NCBI GenBank assembly: GCA_949285425.1
Contig: CASEAJ010000103.1
Span: 1-41,550, forward strand
Source: an uncultured Porphyromonadaceae bacterium
GTDB lineage: Bacteria; Bacteroidota; Bacteroidia; Bacteroidales; Paludibacteraceae
DNA: 41,550 nucleotides
Direction of reading: 5' to 3'
Below, piece by piece: positions 1 to 12,600 of the stretch. The translations under genes were made by a program, and so were the position numbers. Numbering within the stretch: position 1 is the first letter of the stretch; each line of letters opens with the position of its first letter. A model generated the notes under the pieces. The model was given only the letters and a program-made list of their open reading frames with translations, made no database searches and was not told the DNA's origin.

Positions 1-54
1 ACCTTATTCGTTAAATGACATTCGATGTTATCGGTCTGACGGCATCATGTTATC

Positions 55-142
55 GTCCCACAGCCGTGGGTCACGTGTATCACCGCCGTGGGACACGTGT
101 CCCAAATAAGTGAGACACGTGTATAACCTACGTGGGACGATA
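55..142. repeat. Four-unit 22-bp dyad array, locus 1
   Basis: Four consecutive 22-bp units begin at 55, 77, 99 and 121. Their cores align as CCCAC-AGCC-GTGGG, ATCAC-CGCC-GTGGG, CCCAA-ATAA-GTGAG and ATAAC-CTAC-GTGGG. The whole array is closed by a perfect 13-bp inverted repeat (GTTATCGTCCCAC at 49-61 and its complement at 132-144). The right edge runs into TAACTTTG (141-148), which fits the Bacteroidales -7 box TAnnTTTG. Arrays with the same period occur at 21362-21449 and 23345-23432. Confidence 0.75.
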
Positions 143-270
143 ACTTTGAAGGCATAAAACAGGAAAAACCTGCAGACGGACCGACGACATTTCCCTTTTT
201 CCTGGACTTATTCATGACGTGCAGCAGGCTTCATGCGACCTCCCTCCGCCCACATTCACATGTCTTTTCA

Positions 271-419
271 TAAGATAAGCTGCACTCGGCAAAAACAATT
301 CAAGCGAGCTTGATGGGTTTTGCGTTCATTTGCATTATCTTTAAATAAGATAAGCTGCACTCGGCAAAAAACAATTCAAGCAAGCTTGATTGCTTTTTGC
401 GCTCATTTGCATTATCTTT
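271..419. repeat. Direct duplication of a ~72-bp promoter-bearing repeat
   Basis: Two near-identical copies lie head to tail at 271-342 and 346-419. Each starts TAAGATAAGCTGCACTCGGC, then contains an imperfect hairpin of about 17 bp (289-325 and 364-400), then GCATTATCTTT. Only the second copy keeps the full -7 box TATCTTTG; the first ends TATCTTTA. The hairpin sits where the -33 element of the gene at 445 would be. Confidence 0.8.
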
Positions 420-420
420 G
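413..420 (+). promoter_or_regulatory. -7 box for the DUF4301 gene
   Basis: TATCTTTG fits the Bacteroidales -7 consensus TAnnTTTG exactly and lies 25 bases before the ATG at 445. This places transcription start downstream of the in-frame TTG at 397 and so favours the ATG at 445 as the real start. Confidence 0.7.
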
Positions 421-444
421 CAACGTCAATTAAACACATTCATC

Positions 445-1965
445 ATGTTGCATACACAAGACAAACAAATACTGCAAGCCAAGGGCATCTCCGAGGCACA
501 GGTAGAGGAACAACTCCATGCTTTCCGCACTGGTTTTCCTTTTCTTAAAATAAACCGGGCAGCCGAAGCCGGAAAAGACATTATGCAGGTGACAGAAACG
601 GCAATACAGGACTACCAAGAACAATGGGACCGTTATCTGCACGGCAACGTATCGGTGTTGAAGTTCGTTCCCGCTTCGGGAGCCGCCAGCCGTATGTTCA
701 AGAACCTTTTTGAATTTCTGGACGGAACCGACAACGAACCGGTACAGCCTTTCATGCAGAAGTTCTTCGGCGAGATAGAAAAATTCGCCTTCTATCCCAC
801 CCTGAACAAAACCTGCCTGGACAACGAAGGCAAGGACATCCGCACTTTAATGGCCGAAGGCCAGTACAAACGCATCATTGCCAATTTGTTGCTTGAAAAA
901 GGCATGAACTACGGTTCGCTGCCCAAAGGACTGTTGCTGTTCCACTCATACGCCGACGAAAAGCGTACGCCGGTAAAAGAACATTTGGTGGAAGCAGCCC
1001 TTTATGCTACCAACAAGCAAAACAAGGCCAATATACATTTCACCGTGTCGAAAGAACACCGCCAGCTGTTCGAACAACACGTGAACGAATTCATTGCACA
1101 ATACGGGGAACGTTACAAGGTTGACTATACAGTGAGCTTTTCCGAACAGAAACCATCGACCGACACCATTGCGGCCACCAAGGACAACGAGCCGTTCCGC
1201 GATGATGCGGGCCAACTGGTATTCCGCCCGGGTGGACACGGAGCCCTGATAGAAAACCTGAACGACCTCGATGCCGATGTCATTTTCATCAAAAACATTG
1301 ACAATGTAGTGCCCGATTCATTGAAAGGCAGTACAGTGACCTATAAAAAATTGCTTGCCGGTATTTTGGTGAGCCTGCAGCAACAGACATTCACTTATTT
1401 GAAAGAATTGGAAAATCCCGCCATCGCCCCCGCCCGACTGGCCGAGATAGCCGATTTCTGCGAACAGAAGCTGAACAACCACAACGCACAGGCCCGCACA
1501 CTCCCGCAAGAAGAGTTACGACAATATCTCACAGGCAAACTGAACCGCCCCATGCGTGTGTGCGGAATGGTCAAGAACACGGGAGAACCGGGCGGCGGAC
1601 CTTTCATGATAGAAAATGCAGATGGCAGCATTGCCCCGCAAATACTTGAAAGTTCACAAATAAACCAGGACAATCCCGCCGACAAGGCCATGATGATGCA
1701 GTCCACCCACTTCAATCCGGTCGACCTGGTCTGCGCCACGAAGAACTATCGGGGCGAACGGTTCAACCTGTTGCAATATGTAGACAAACAGGCCGGATTC
1801 ATCTCGTCCAAGTCGAAAAACGGCAAGGAACTGAAAGCACTTGAACTGCCCGGACTGTGGAACGGAGCAATGAGCAATTGGAACACCATTTTCGTAGAAG
1901 TGCCCGTTGAAACCTTCAACCCGGTAAAAACGGTGAATGACCTGCTCCGTACGGAACATCAATAA
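445..1965 (+). CDS. DUF4301 family protein, nucleotidyltransferase-like
   Basis: This 506-residue protein matches the Bacteroidetes DUF4301 family; I know of no assigned function. The ATG at 445 is chosen because a -7 box lies just upstream and in-frame codons before it fall inside the promoter repeat. Residues 75-84 read VPASGAASRM, a glycine/serine-rich loop near the N-terminus. A segment around residues 265-300 has PGGHGALIENL followed by FIKNIDNV. That order resembles the sugar-binding and metal-binding motifs of UDP-sugar pyrophosphorylases, so a GT-A nucleotidyltransferase-like fold is a guess from pattern, not shown. No signal peptide or membrane segment is visible, so it is probably cytoplasmic. 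gltX follows after 41 bases on the same strand and may be co-transcribed. Confidence 0.85.
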   Translation: MLHTQDKQILQAKGISEAQVEEQLHAFRTGFPFLKINRAAEAGKDIMQVTETAIQDYQEQWDRYLHGNVSVLKFVPASGAASRMFKNLFEFLDGTDNEPVQPFMQKFFGEIEKFAFYPTLNKTCLDNEGKDIRTLMAEGQYKRIIANLLLEKGMNYGSLPKGLLLFHSYADEKRTPVKEHLVEAALYATNKQNKANIHFTVSKEHRQLFEQHVNEFIAQYGERYKVDYTVSFSEQKPSTDTIAATKDNEPFRDDAGQLVFRPGGHGALIENLNDLDADVIFIKNIDNVVPDSLKGSTVTYKKLLAGILVSLQQQTFTYLKELENPAIAPARLAEIADFCEQKLNNHNAQARTLPQEELRQYLTGKLNRPMRVCGMVKNTGEPGGGPFMIENADGSIAPQILESSQINQDNPADKAMMMQSTHFNPVDLVCATKNYRGERFNLLQYVDKQAGFISSKSKNGKELKALELPGLWNGAMSNWNTIFVEVPVETFNPVKTVNDLLRTEHQ

Positions 1966-2006
1966 AAAGAAAAAAACATTTGCACATTAACACATAGCAA
2001 GCTATT

Positions 2007-3527
2007 ATGAAAAAAGTAAGAGTACGTTTTGCCCCCAGTCCGACCGGACCTTTACACATTGGCGGAGTGCGCACGGCTTTGTACAACTATTTATTTGCCA
2101 AACAACATGGCGGAGACATGCTGCTCCGGATAGAAGACACGGACTCGAACCGTTTCGTTCCCGGAGCTGAAGACTACATTATCGAAGCGCTTCAATGGCT
2201 CGGCATAGGCATTGATGAAGGCATTGGAGTTGGAGGTCCTCATGCCCCTTACCGCCAAAGCGAACGCAAACCTATTTACAGAAAATACGTAGACCAGCTG
2301 TTGGATGCGGGACTTGCATACATTGCTTTCGACACTCCAACCGAACTGGAGGCAAAACGCGCCGAAATTCCAAACTTCCAATACGACGCACGAACACGCG
2401 GAGAAATGAGCAACTCGCTCACCTTGCCGGCAGAAGAAGTGAAGAAACGCATTGAACAAGGCGACCAGTATGTCGTACGTATCAAGATTGAACCGGACGA
2501 AGACATCACCGTCAACGACCTGATACGCGGAGATGTAACCATCAACTCATCCATCTTGGACGACAAAGTGCTGTACAAGTCAGCCGATGGACTCCCCACC
2601 TATCACCTGGCCAACGTGGTGGATGATTATCTGATGAAAATAACCCACGTCATCCGCGGCGAAGAATGGCTGCCGTCTGCTCCGTTGCACGTCATTCTGT
2701 ACCGCTACCTCGGCTGGGCCGACGACATGCCCCACTTTGCCCACCTGCCGCTCCTGCTCAAGCCCGACGGAAACGGCAAACTGAGCAAACGCGATGGCGA
2801 CCGGTTGGGATTCCCGGTGTTCCCACTCAACTGGAAGGACCCCAAAAGCGGTGAAACGTCATCCGGCTATCGTGAAGCCGGCTATTTCCCCGAAGCGGTG
2901 GTCAATTTCCTTGCCTTGCTGGGCTGGAATCCGGGCAATGACCAGGAAATGTTCTCCATGCAGGAACTTATCAATCAGTTCAGCCTTGAAAAAGTGAGCA
3001 AAAGCGGTGCCAAGTTCGACTACGAAAAAGGGAAATGGTTCAACCACAAATACCTGCAACTGAAATCGAACGAAGAGTTGGCCGACCTGTTCCAACACAT
3101 ACTGGTTGAGAAAGACATCATCGAAGACTCACAAAAAGTCATCCAAATCGTTTCTCTGGTCAAGGAACGGGCCAATTTCATTACCGACCTTTGGGAACAA
3201 AGCCGGTTCTTCTTTGAAGCTCCGGTGGAATATGATGCCAAAACCGTTCAGAAACGCTGGAAAGCCGATACCCCGGCACAAATGCTCGAACTCATCGATG
3301 TGTTGAATGGAATCGATGATTTCTCGGCCGAACATACGGAAGAAGTGGTCAAAGCATGGATTGAATCCAAAGGCTACGGTCTGGGAGCGGTCATGAACGC
3401 TTTCCGTCTTTCTGTGGTAGGTGCCGCAAAAGGTCCGCACATGTTCGACATCACGGCCATACTGGGCAAAGAGGAAACCATTGCACGTGTAAAACGGGCC
3501 GTGGAAACCATTGTTACCGAAAAATAA
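2007..3527 (+). CDS. gltX: Glutamyl-tRNA synthetase
   Basis: It charges tRNA-Glu with glutamate in the cytoplasm. The 506-residue length is normal for a bacterial class I GluRS. The N-terminus carries [13 protein letters not shown], with the HIGH-type motif at residues 17-20, and the KMSKS-type loop KLSKR is at about 258-262. The catalytic Rossmann fold is followed by the alpha-helical anticodon-binding region. The start ATG follows the DUF4301 stop by 41 bases. AACATTTG at about 1975-1982 could be a weak -7 box, but read-through from the DUF4301 promoter is equally possible. A strong hairpin terminator follows at 3545-3597. Confidence 0.97.
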   Translation: MKKVRVRFAPSPTGPLHIGGVRTALYNYLFAKQHGGDMLLRIEDTDSNRFVPGAEDYIIEALQWLGIGIDEGIGVGGPHAPYRQSERKPIYRKYVDQLLDAGLAYIAFDTPTELEAKRAEIPNFQYDARTRGEMSNSLTLPAEEVKKRIEQGDQYVVRIKIEPDEDITVNDLIRGDVTINSSILDDKVLYKSADGLPTYHLANVVDDYLMKITHVIRGEEWLPSAPLHVILYRYLGWADDMPHFAHLPLLLKPDGNGKLSKRDGDRLGFPVFPLNWKDPKSGETSSGYREAGYFPEAVVNFLALLGWNPGNDQEMFSMQELINQFSLEKVSKSGAKFDYEKGKWFNHKYLQLKSNEELADLFQHILVEKDIIEDSQKVIQIVSLVKERANFITDLWEQSRFFFEAPVEYDAKTVQKRWKADTPAQMLELIDVLNGIDDFSAEHTEEVVKAWIESKGYGLGAVMNAFRLSVVGAAKGPHMFDITAILGKEETIARVKRAVETIVTEK

Positions 3528-3544
3528 CCGCTATTTCTTTCAAT

Positions 3545-3597
3545 AAAAAAGAGGCTGTCTCAAAATTATTTTTGAGATGGCCTCTTCGGATTTTTTA
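3545..3597. terminator. Bidirectional terminator between gltX and the giant adhesin gene
   Basis: The arms GAGGCTGTCTCAAAA (3551-3565) and TTTTGAGATGGCCTC (3570-3584) form a 15-position stem with a two-base internal mismatch and a short loop. An A-run lies on the left and a T-run on the right, so it can stop rightward gltX transcription and leftward transcription from the fimbrial operon. Confidence 0.85.
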
Positions 3598-3657
3598 TTC
3601 GACCCCTACTCTGGTGACAAACAACAAACTGTCATCTATTGCCAGGAGAAGGAAGCC

Positions 3658-6600
3658 TTAGCGAACCACAACCTTCATCGCTTCTGTTTTTCCGCTGTCT
3701 TCATTGTACAACTCAACTATGTATATTTCATCGGGACGAAGCCGGAAACGCTCCTCGGCCGCAGAAGTCACCCGCTGGTCTATCAACAACCCCGAAGCGT
3801 CATATAAACGAATTGTACTGCCGGCACTCATGCCGCTGACCACCAACAGGCCGTTGCCCGGCACAAATACGGAAAGCGTGCGGTCAATTTCATTGTCATC
3901 ATATTTAGTGAACACCACACTGAAACGATTGTTCACTTCGCCTGCTCCGGACAATTCAATTACATAAGACGTTTCTTTCAAATCGACCATGCGGTTGAGC
4001 AACGCATCACGCAACAAAACTGTTTCGTAATCATAAGTATCACAGTCTGCCGGGATGCGGAATTCGAACAAGCCGGCCGAAGCCGCACTGACACCCACAT
4101 TCACATACCCTTCCACATCCACCGCCGACAACAGGGAATAGCGTCCTCCATCGCGCAACATGTATATGGACGGACTGTCATTGTCAAAACCGCTCATTTT
4201 CACGCCATCTCCAGCCACATCGTAACTGCTGTTCGCAGCAGCAGTAGGTACAGCCGTCAACTGTATCAAGTCCGTATCCGCTTCATCTTTCCGCCCGAAC
4301 GCTATCGCCAGATTGCCCGAATAGAACGATTCGTCAGAAATGTCACGGGTCCGCACCGACACCGGCACATATTCCTCATCGCGCAAAGTAGCCGTTTGTG
4401 TAAACACAGCCGAACCAGCAGCTATATGTCCCGGCTGAGGAAGTTCCGTTTCACGGTTCCACGTATAAACAGGAGTATAGTTTCCATCCGCATCATAGCG
4501 ATAAATCACACGTCCGTATTCCAGGTCTTCATAGTTCATGGCACACAGGAATGGTGAACCGAACAAGTTCCAACCCATATTTTCAGTATGCGTGAAGCGG
4601 TTACCTCCCATACCTGAACCTGTATCCACATTCCATGGTTCACGATAATTGTACTTCATAAGACGGATTGCCTTGGACTGCCCGTTTTCAGCATAACCGT
4701 TGCCATAAAAACGCACCGTATCACCCGGATTGCTTTCAAGCAACCAACCTTCTGTCGGATTCTGACGGTTGACATTCGGACTTACCCAAGTATCATTGTC
4801 GCCAGCACTTTTGAAACGATAGGTATAAGATGCCCGTTTGGCTCCATCATAGCGGTACAAGGAGAATGTTGCCGCTTCGGGCATTTCTTTGTTCACTTTC
4901 AAAGAATCCACGGCAAACGGCATAGCCGCCAAATCATGCCCTCCGGCATCAAGAATGCGCTCTACCGCAAACTCGTCGAGTGCAATGTCGTTGCCATTGC
5001 CCCTCAAACCGGCACCATGCTCCAATAGCAGGAAACCCGGCTTGAAGGCATTGCCCACCACATAAAGGTCAGGCATAATGGATAATTCATGGCCTTTACG
5101 CACATACACAACCGACTTTCCTATGGGCTTGTCCTGTGACGTAATCTGACTATCAGCCGTTACATTCCAAGTTTCAAAACAACCATTGTCAACCGTATTA
5201 CGGACACGCTGGTTCCCTATCAAGTCACGACTATGTCCAACCTTCGCCATATAGTCAGCAATATCGATACGCACGTCTGCCGGATCAAGATCGGCCGATG
5301 TTTCCGACAGTTGATAACGCCAAAGCGAATCCAAGACATACCCATTGGTTTCCGTTACCAGTGCACGATTGTTCCCGCTACCCGGAACCTCTTCTATCGT
5401 ACCGACAGCCGTTACGTTCACGGCCTTCACACCACGTACATCGGCTTCGGCCAACGAATTGTAAAACGTACCATCTGCCGTGCCTTCTACTGCATGCTTC
5501 ATAATTGAGGTAGCCAGAACCCCACGGCCGACCGTTGCCGTTCCATGGATTTCAAACCCATCTATCACACCATCCGCCAACAGATTGACATGCTGCAAAG
5601 TCGAGCGGTTGGTTGTTTCCAGCACACCTTTTCGCTTGGACAACAAGTCGGCCACAATTTCTTCCGTACCGGTCTGGTCACTCATTTCATCGTTCATGCT
5701 ACCATACACTTTGACTCCTCCAAGCGTAATATTCAGTGGAGTACTTCCCTGATAGTTGCCATGCACAAACACATAAGCGTTTTCTGTAGAATGACTCAAC
5801 ACATAAAGTCCAGCCAGGTCTGTTGCCCCCTGCAAGTCACCGAGTGCCGTATTCCAGCTTTTACCGTCCGCCGTTCCTGTCAGGTCGGCTTTGACATATA
5901 CAATCGGCTGCAACTCGGCCTCATATTCATAGGCACCTATATCTATCGTGTTATCGACCAGGCGGGCTTTGCCAGCAAAATCTTTTTCATTGTCAAACGT
6001 CGTGACACCTGCCTGCCCCAAATAATTCGCATTGCTCCCTTTATTCAACAACCGCACGCTCGGACGAATGCGGTAATCCCGGCTGTAAATATCCGCATTG
6101 TCGGGATCGCGGAAATTAGGCCCGTTATTCACATCATCGTTGTCAACTCCGCTTTCTATAGCGACATTCATATTCACCGTCATATCGGAAGACAAATTCT
6201 GCACGACATTATTCCAGGAAACCGTATTATAAATGCCTTTAGCTGTTCCGAGCAAATCCTTGTCGTTGTTGACAAATGTAGCATTTACCACAGTCGTACG
6301 GTCATTCGCCCCACTCAGTCCGGTGCCTCCATCGGCAAAAAGAACATTTACCAACAGATATTCTCCACCTGTACTTTCCGTTATTTTCAAACCGTCCGTC
6401 CGGTTTCCACGGAATCCCACATTTTTCAACATAACCTTTCCTTTGTCTGTGGAGCTTACCCTCAATCCGGTTCCATCGGCAGAATTCTTGTTTATAAAAG
6501 TCAAACCATCTATCGACACCCGTTTATCATTGGCATCAACCTCCATCAACAGAGTTGTTTCATTCTGGTTATTTTCCTGTGTTGTAATGATTGTTGGATG

Positions 6601-9600
6601 ACTGAAATCCTGAACTCCCGATTCATTATAAGATCCCTTTATCTCCAATGATTCACCATACTGCGTATTACCCATTGAAACCACATAAGCGACACCTGAA
6701 GACAGTCTCGGCAATGAATAATCACCAGCCTTGACAAAAACCTTCTTGTTCTTGCTGTTTCCACCCGTAGGATTGGCCATTGCTACCAAAGCTCCCCGCA
6801 AATCGGAAGTTGCATTGGCCCAGTTCGTACCATCGGCTTTTCCGCTTTCTTCCGTAGCCACATAAATGGAATCCATATCCGAGAATGCCAATTTATACTG
6901 ATATTCATAAACCCCAATGTCAATGGGTTTGTCATCGGGCGTTCCATCCTCTTTCAACGGACCTGCATAACGCCTGTATGTAGAGCCATCGCTGTTTTCC
7001 ATATATTGTCCGCTATAATCCGCAAGTTCCACGCCCCACCAGTCATTATAAGCACCGGTAACCGTCATGCCATCTGCCGTTTCCTTACCATTACCGGCAT
7101 CCGTCAATGCCGAAATCGCAGCCGGATTCCATTGGGCATTCAAATCAAATCCCGACACTCCTGCCTCAGATGTCGGTTTTGCAAACCTCGGCCCCAACAC
7201 ACCCGTATTATCATCGGACAGTTTTATATTCGTATCGCTATATTTTGTCAAATCAATCGTTTCACTTGCACTATAAGTAATCACAGTGTTCGATTCATCG
7301 GTTTGAGGTATGTTTTCTCCGACAGCTTCATTTCCCCACATCAGCGTATTGGTAATGGTGTTTTTACCGTTGTGATGGTAAATCACCGCATTGCTTTGAG
7401 CTTTGTTCAAGGCTAATGTATTGTTCATCAATGACACTTCCGGCACATACGCTGTCAGTATTCCATCTGCATAATTCGTACCGATAGCCCCACCTTGTCC
7501 AGCCGTTTCATTGTTCACCCAAAGCGTGTTGATGGCATAAAGACCTGCATGCATCAAAGGAGTGCCCGATACACCTGCCACATATACAGCTCCCCCCCGG
7601 GGTAATTGGGTGGTGACTTCGGGTTGTGGATTTTCCACCGTACCATTGCCTGCCAATATGGAATTTATTATCGTCAACTTGGCATCGCGCATATAAACCG
7701 CTCCACCACGTACAGCAAAATTATTGGTCAAACGACAACGGTTCAGCACATACGGAACTCCATTGGAATAAATTCCACCTCCACGACCTATTTCATCGGT
7801 TTTCGTCACATCACTAAGCACGTTGGACGTCTCGCCATCCATCACCGTCAATCCATCCAACACCACGGGATGAAGTGTCGTCGGGTTATCGCCGGCATTG
7901 GAATAGACCACATGATACACATTTTTCACCTGCTCAGACACATTGACATTGCCGGAAAGTATCGCCTGATGAGCCAATTCCCAAGGCTCTTCAATACCAT
8001 TCTGGTTGAAATCGGAGTAAATCCGGGCAGACAAAATATCATTTATTGGTGCCATATCGGTAAATGACACACCATCCAGTCCCGGTATCTGGGTAATCCC
8101 TCCGGATGAATACTTCTCATCTCCACTAAATCCACCATAAATGCTTACCCCTTGTGGTATGACATACGAATTCCGCCGCTGGTCTATTACTTGAGTAACG
8201 GCATCCGTACGCCGGTAACTGGGCTTGTAAGTACCTGCCGCCAACATAATTTCAAACTTCGTATTCTCATATTCCTTGTTCTTTGAACGTATAGTCCTAA
8301 TATACTCCAACGCATCGTCAAGCCAAGCCAGCGAAGTATAGAACGAACGTCCGATATAGTCGTCCATATTTGCCCCTTCCGGCAATTGGACATTTGCACC
8401 TTGCGACACAAAAATACGTGTCAGAAGGACATCGGTTGGAATGGTTCCTCCATTAAACGCATAAGCTCCGGCATCCACACGGTTCATATCTTCTTGAATA
8501 CGGGGCAAACCCTGCATATCCAACGGAGCAATGCCCAGCTGATTGACCATCGCCTCCTGGTAACCGATTTCCATACCATGTTTAATTAGAGGAGAATAAG
8601 CCTTCAACAAGCGTGAAGACGAAGTAAAATAAATTTCCTCGTTGCTTTCCATACTTGTATTTTCAAAATTCGACGGCATTTCATACGTTTCCACAAACGA
8701 ATGGTTCATGGGATAAAATTCGGTAATCCCGGATGCATCCGTCGCAACTTGAGCCCAAACATCGTCCGGCAATGCTTCTGTAAGCACACCACTGATATTT
8801 TTGTCAGAAGAAGCCGAATTGCCCCACAACACAGAATTGGTCACCATCACAGCCCCCTCCTGCATAAACAGGCCGCCCCCCATGGAAGAAGCCACATTAT
8901 CGGTTATGGTACATGACACCACATGGGCCCGGTTTCCAGCCCCTACATGGGTATTATCCGCATACAGGCCCGCCCCCTCTTCCGCTTTGTTTTCTATGAT
9001 TAAAGAGCCTGATACCGTTCCGCCGGGCATCACATAAAGGCCACCCCCTTGAACAGCTTCGCAACGGGCCACTACACAGTTGCGCACATGTGCCCATGCA
9101 GGGACTATGGCTCCACCGCCTTGTGTATTGGGATTGCCGGCACCTGCCAACGAAGTTGCCTTTCCATCAATCAGGTATAATCCGTCAATGATGGATTTCC
9201 GCTCTGCTCTCGTCCAATTTTCCGGTTTTTCTCCAAAAGTAACGGTATGATACCCGTTGACCTCCTGTTCCAACGTCGCACTGTTGTTGATGGCCGACAA
9301 AACAGTTTTGTATAACCACGGGTTACGTTTATAGCCGTCATTATCATCATCCCAGTCGGGGTTCTGGTCACTATATCCTCCCATTACAGTCACTCCATAA
9401 GGAATTACATACGTATAACTTTGAGGATCGTTCGCATTGCTCAACGTATTGGCATGATATACAAAAGGTGCACCTTCATAACCGGCTATTTTCACAATAG
9501 CCGTCTGCTCCGTTTTAGCCCGTTCACCGGCGGCATAGAGCACCTCCTGCAATTTCATAGCACAAGCTGCATTGGCAAGGGAAGAAGCATCTGCTGCTCC

Positions 9601-12600
9601 CGCACCGTTTTGAGTAACATAATAGCAACCATTGTTGTCCGGTTTCACATTGTCTTGATTGCTGCGTTCATAAGCGCCTATATCTACCGTACAGTCTTTG
9701 ATTCGGTCCGTAAAATCGACATCAGTATACGGAAGTACAACAGGTTTTCCATCATAGCCATTACCCAAAGTTTCTGCTCCGTTGTTCAGGCACCATGTTG
9801 TCCCGTTCAAGCGGTAATTGTTCTCTATCTGGGCATCTGCCGACTCAAACGGATTGGCAAGGTTCTGTCCGATTTGGGAGTCATGTATTTTATTTTGTAC
9901 ATTTGAATCCAAACCGGTCGCTGTTGAAACATAACAGTTCCAGGCACCATTGAAGTTATTTACGTTTTCTACTCCGATTGCCCTGTTACTATTTCCATAA
10001 AAAATGGTATTATACAATAATAATGTCGTAGTGGTACCGGATGATGCAGTCCATTGATGCAATCCTCCGGAACCCTCTGAGCGATTATATGCAACAGTGT
10101 TGTTGTAGAACATGGCATCCTCGATAAATATACCGCCGCCTTGTGATTTTGCATAATTGTTTGCAACAAGCGTGTTATAGCTTGTTCCGAGAATCATATA
10201 CATACCCCCGCCATAACTTTCATCCGAGGTATTGGCATTGTTCAAGACAAAGCAGTTTATAACCTTACTGTTATTGCCATCGCAATAGATTCCGGCTCCA
10301 CGGGCCGCATTATTATGATTATTAATATAATTATCCGTCACCACACAGTTCTGCAACGTAACGCCACGGAACATGCGTACTCCGGCACCACCGTCGCGGT
10401 TGGCCTTATAATCGGTATAGAATCCGTGGCGAATAGTGAAACCGTCCCAGCTAGCACCGGTATATTCTATATATCCGCCAGACTGCTCTTCCCATCTGTA
10501 TTTATTTGAATTGTCCTCATTTGCACCTGATACAGAACTACCATAACCATGATCAATCCAATGATTAGACCAATTATCCCATGACCGTCCCCACTCCCAA
10601 TAACTGAAAGAACTTTCACGTCCGGAAGGTGACATAGTGGGCAAACATACATCCGGCTGGAACAACACCGGTTTACGTGTCCTTTCCGGAAGGTTCGCCG
10701 ACGGATTTGCTGTCGGAGTATTATTATTGTTATATGTCCAGGGGGGTTCGGCCTGAATCTGAATTATTGTTTCGTATTTTGATTTGTCAAGTCCCTCATC
10801 GGATGCATTTTCAGGGATATACTGTGACATCAGCGGATGACGGTCGTTTTCACCGGGAGTCCCTTCGTTAGGGAAACCACCGAGAACATCCACCTTGTCG
10901 CGTATGACAAAACCTTTATAATCGGTATAGGTACCGCCTGCAACCCATACCGTCCGCTGTTTGCTGTCAAGAGAAGCTAAAGCTGCGGCACGTTCCACGG
11001 CATACTGCAAACCACCCACATATTGTTCTTGCCTATTATTACGGATATTAATGCCACTTGCTCCCGTAACGTGAGTGACACCTGCGTGAGTCGCGGTATT
11101 ATAATTCACATTACTACTATTCAAATTCGATTCGTTCAAATGTTCAAAAAACAGTTTGCTCGCACCGGATGTTTCTCCATAAGGCCTTGAAGTTGCGTCA
11201 TAGAAACCCACATATCTTGAATCTGTCGTTGATATATCACCACTTACTATACTATTTTTAGTCACATCATAAATTAGGTTACCAGCAATAGCATTTTCCC
11301 AAGACGATCCATCCTTCTTTCCTGCACCAGCCGCTGTCACATAAAATACCGTACCATTTACCGGAAGGTTAGCCTCATAAGCACCCATATCTGTACTTCC
11401 ACCCAAGCTTCGCGAATTTCCTACAATATCCGTCACCAATCCTGCTGGTGTTCCTGTCGCTTTATTAATCAAATTTCCGGCATCCGTCGAACTGGTCAAC
11501 GGAGCAAAATTTGAATATCCTCCCAAATAGGTATCAAAGCCCAAAGTTGCTCCTTGTTTATTCGTTGGATTGGAAAAATTTTTGGAACCTTCCATACCAA
11601 AGGAAGCATAATTAAAGGTATTGCCCGACGTATTTCCTGCCGAAAAAGAAGAAGTTCCCAACACAGCAGGTGCCGTACCGAGATTATTCACCACCGTTAC
11701 ATGGTTCATCGTCAGGTTCGGACAATTGATAACCGATGCGGTTTCTGTGATATTCGTGTTGTTGTTCACCACACAGTTATTCAAGGTCAACGTGGCATTA
11801 CGGGCATCAATGGCAGCCCCTTCCTGTGCCGTATGGTTTTCAAAAATGCAGTTGTTTACAGTCACTTCCGCACCATCGTGCACCAATAGCCCGGCTCCAT
11901 ACTGACGTGTAGCTTCTCCTGCCGCATAACCGTTAATGACATGAAAACCATCCAAGGTGACTTTTGCGCCCTTGGCCACTGTAATGCAATGATAAAGTCC
12001 TTCCTTCAGATCCTTTCCTTCATGATTACCGTTAATGACCGAACGGTAGGACAACGGACTGCGTACTGCTGTCGCATTGTCTTCCAGTAAATGATATCCC
12101 CCATAAATATACAAGGTAGCTCCACTGGCGGTTGCCGGAATATCAATGGTTGCCGTTTTAGGATCCAGATTGGTAAACGCATAACGAGGCCATAAGTCAC
12201 CTTCAAGCACATGAACTTCAAGACGCCTGCTCCCTACCGTTGCAGCATCAAGAGTCGCCAAATAAGCGATGGCCTCATTAAGCGAACGATAAGCTTTATT
12301 CCAGGAAGAACCATTATGATCGGCCACTGTACAGTCTACATCCACATAAACCTTCAGCGCATCACCCGTATCTTCCGGGAGGATACCGAAATTTTCCACT
12401 GCATAGGCTCCGACGGCCGGTTTCTGTGCAAAACCTTTTCCGGTAACATCTATTTCCGGAGCCACAATCACATCTTCGGGCAACGTTCCCAATGTCATAC
12501 CAAGCGCCCGCAAATTGGCCCCTTTCACCGGTTGCCAAAAATAGGTGATATCGCGCCATGAGGCATTGACACCCGTAGATGTCGGCATTCCACTTGGTTC

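Noticed and set aside
5545..6651. 368-residue open frame on the plus strand inside the adhesin gene
   Set aside because: It is antisense to a clearly coding beta-helix gene, has no known motifs and reflects the codon pattern of the opposite strand.
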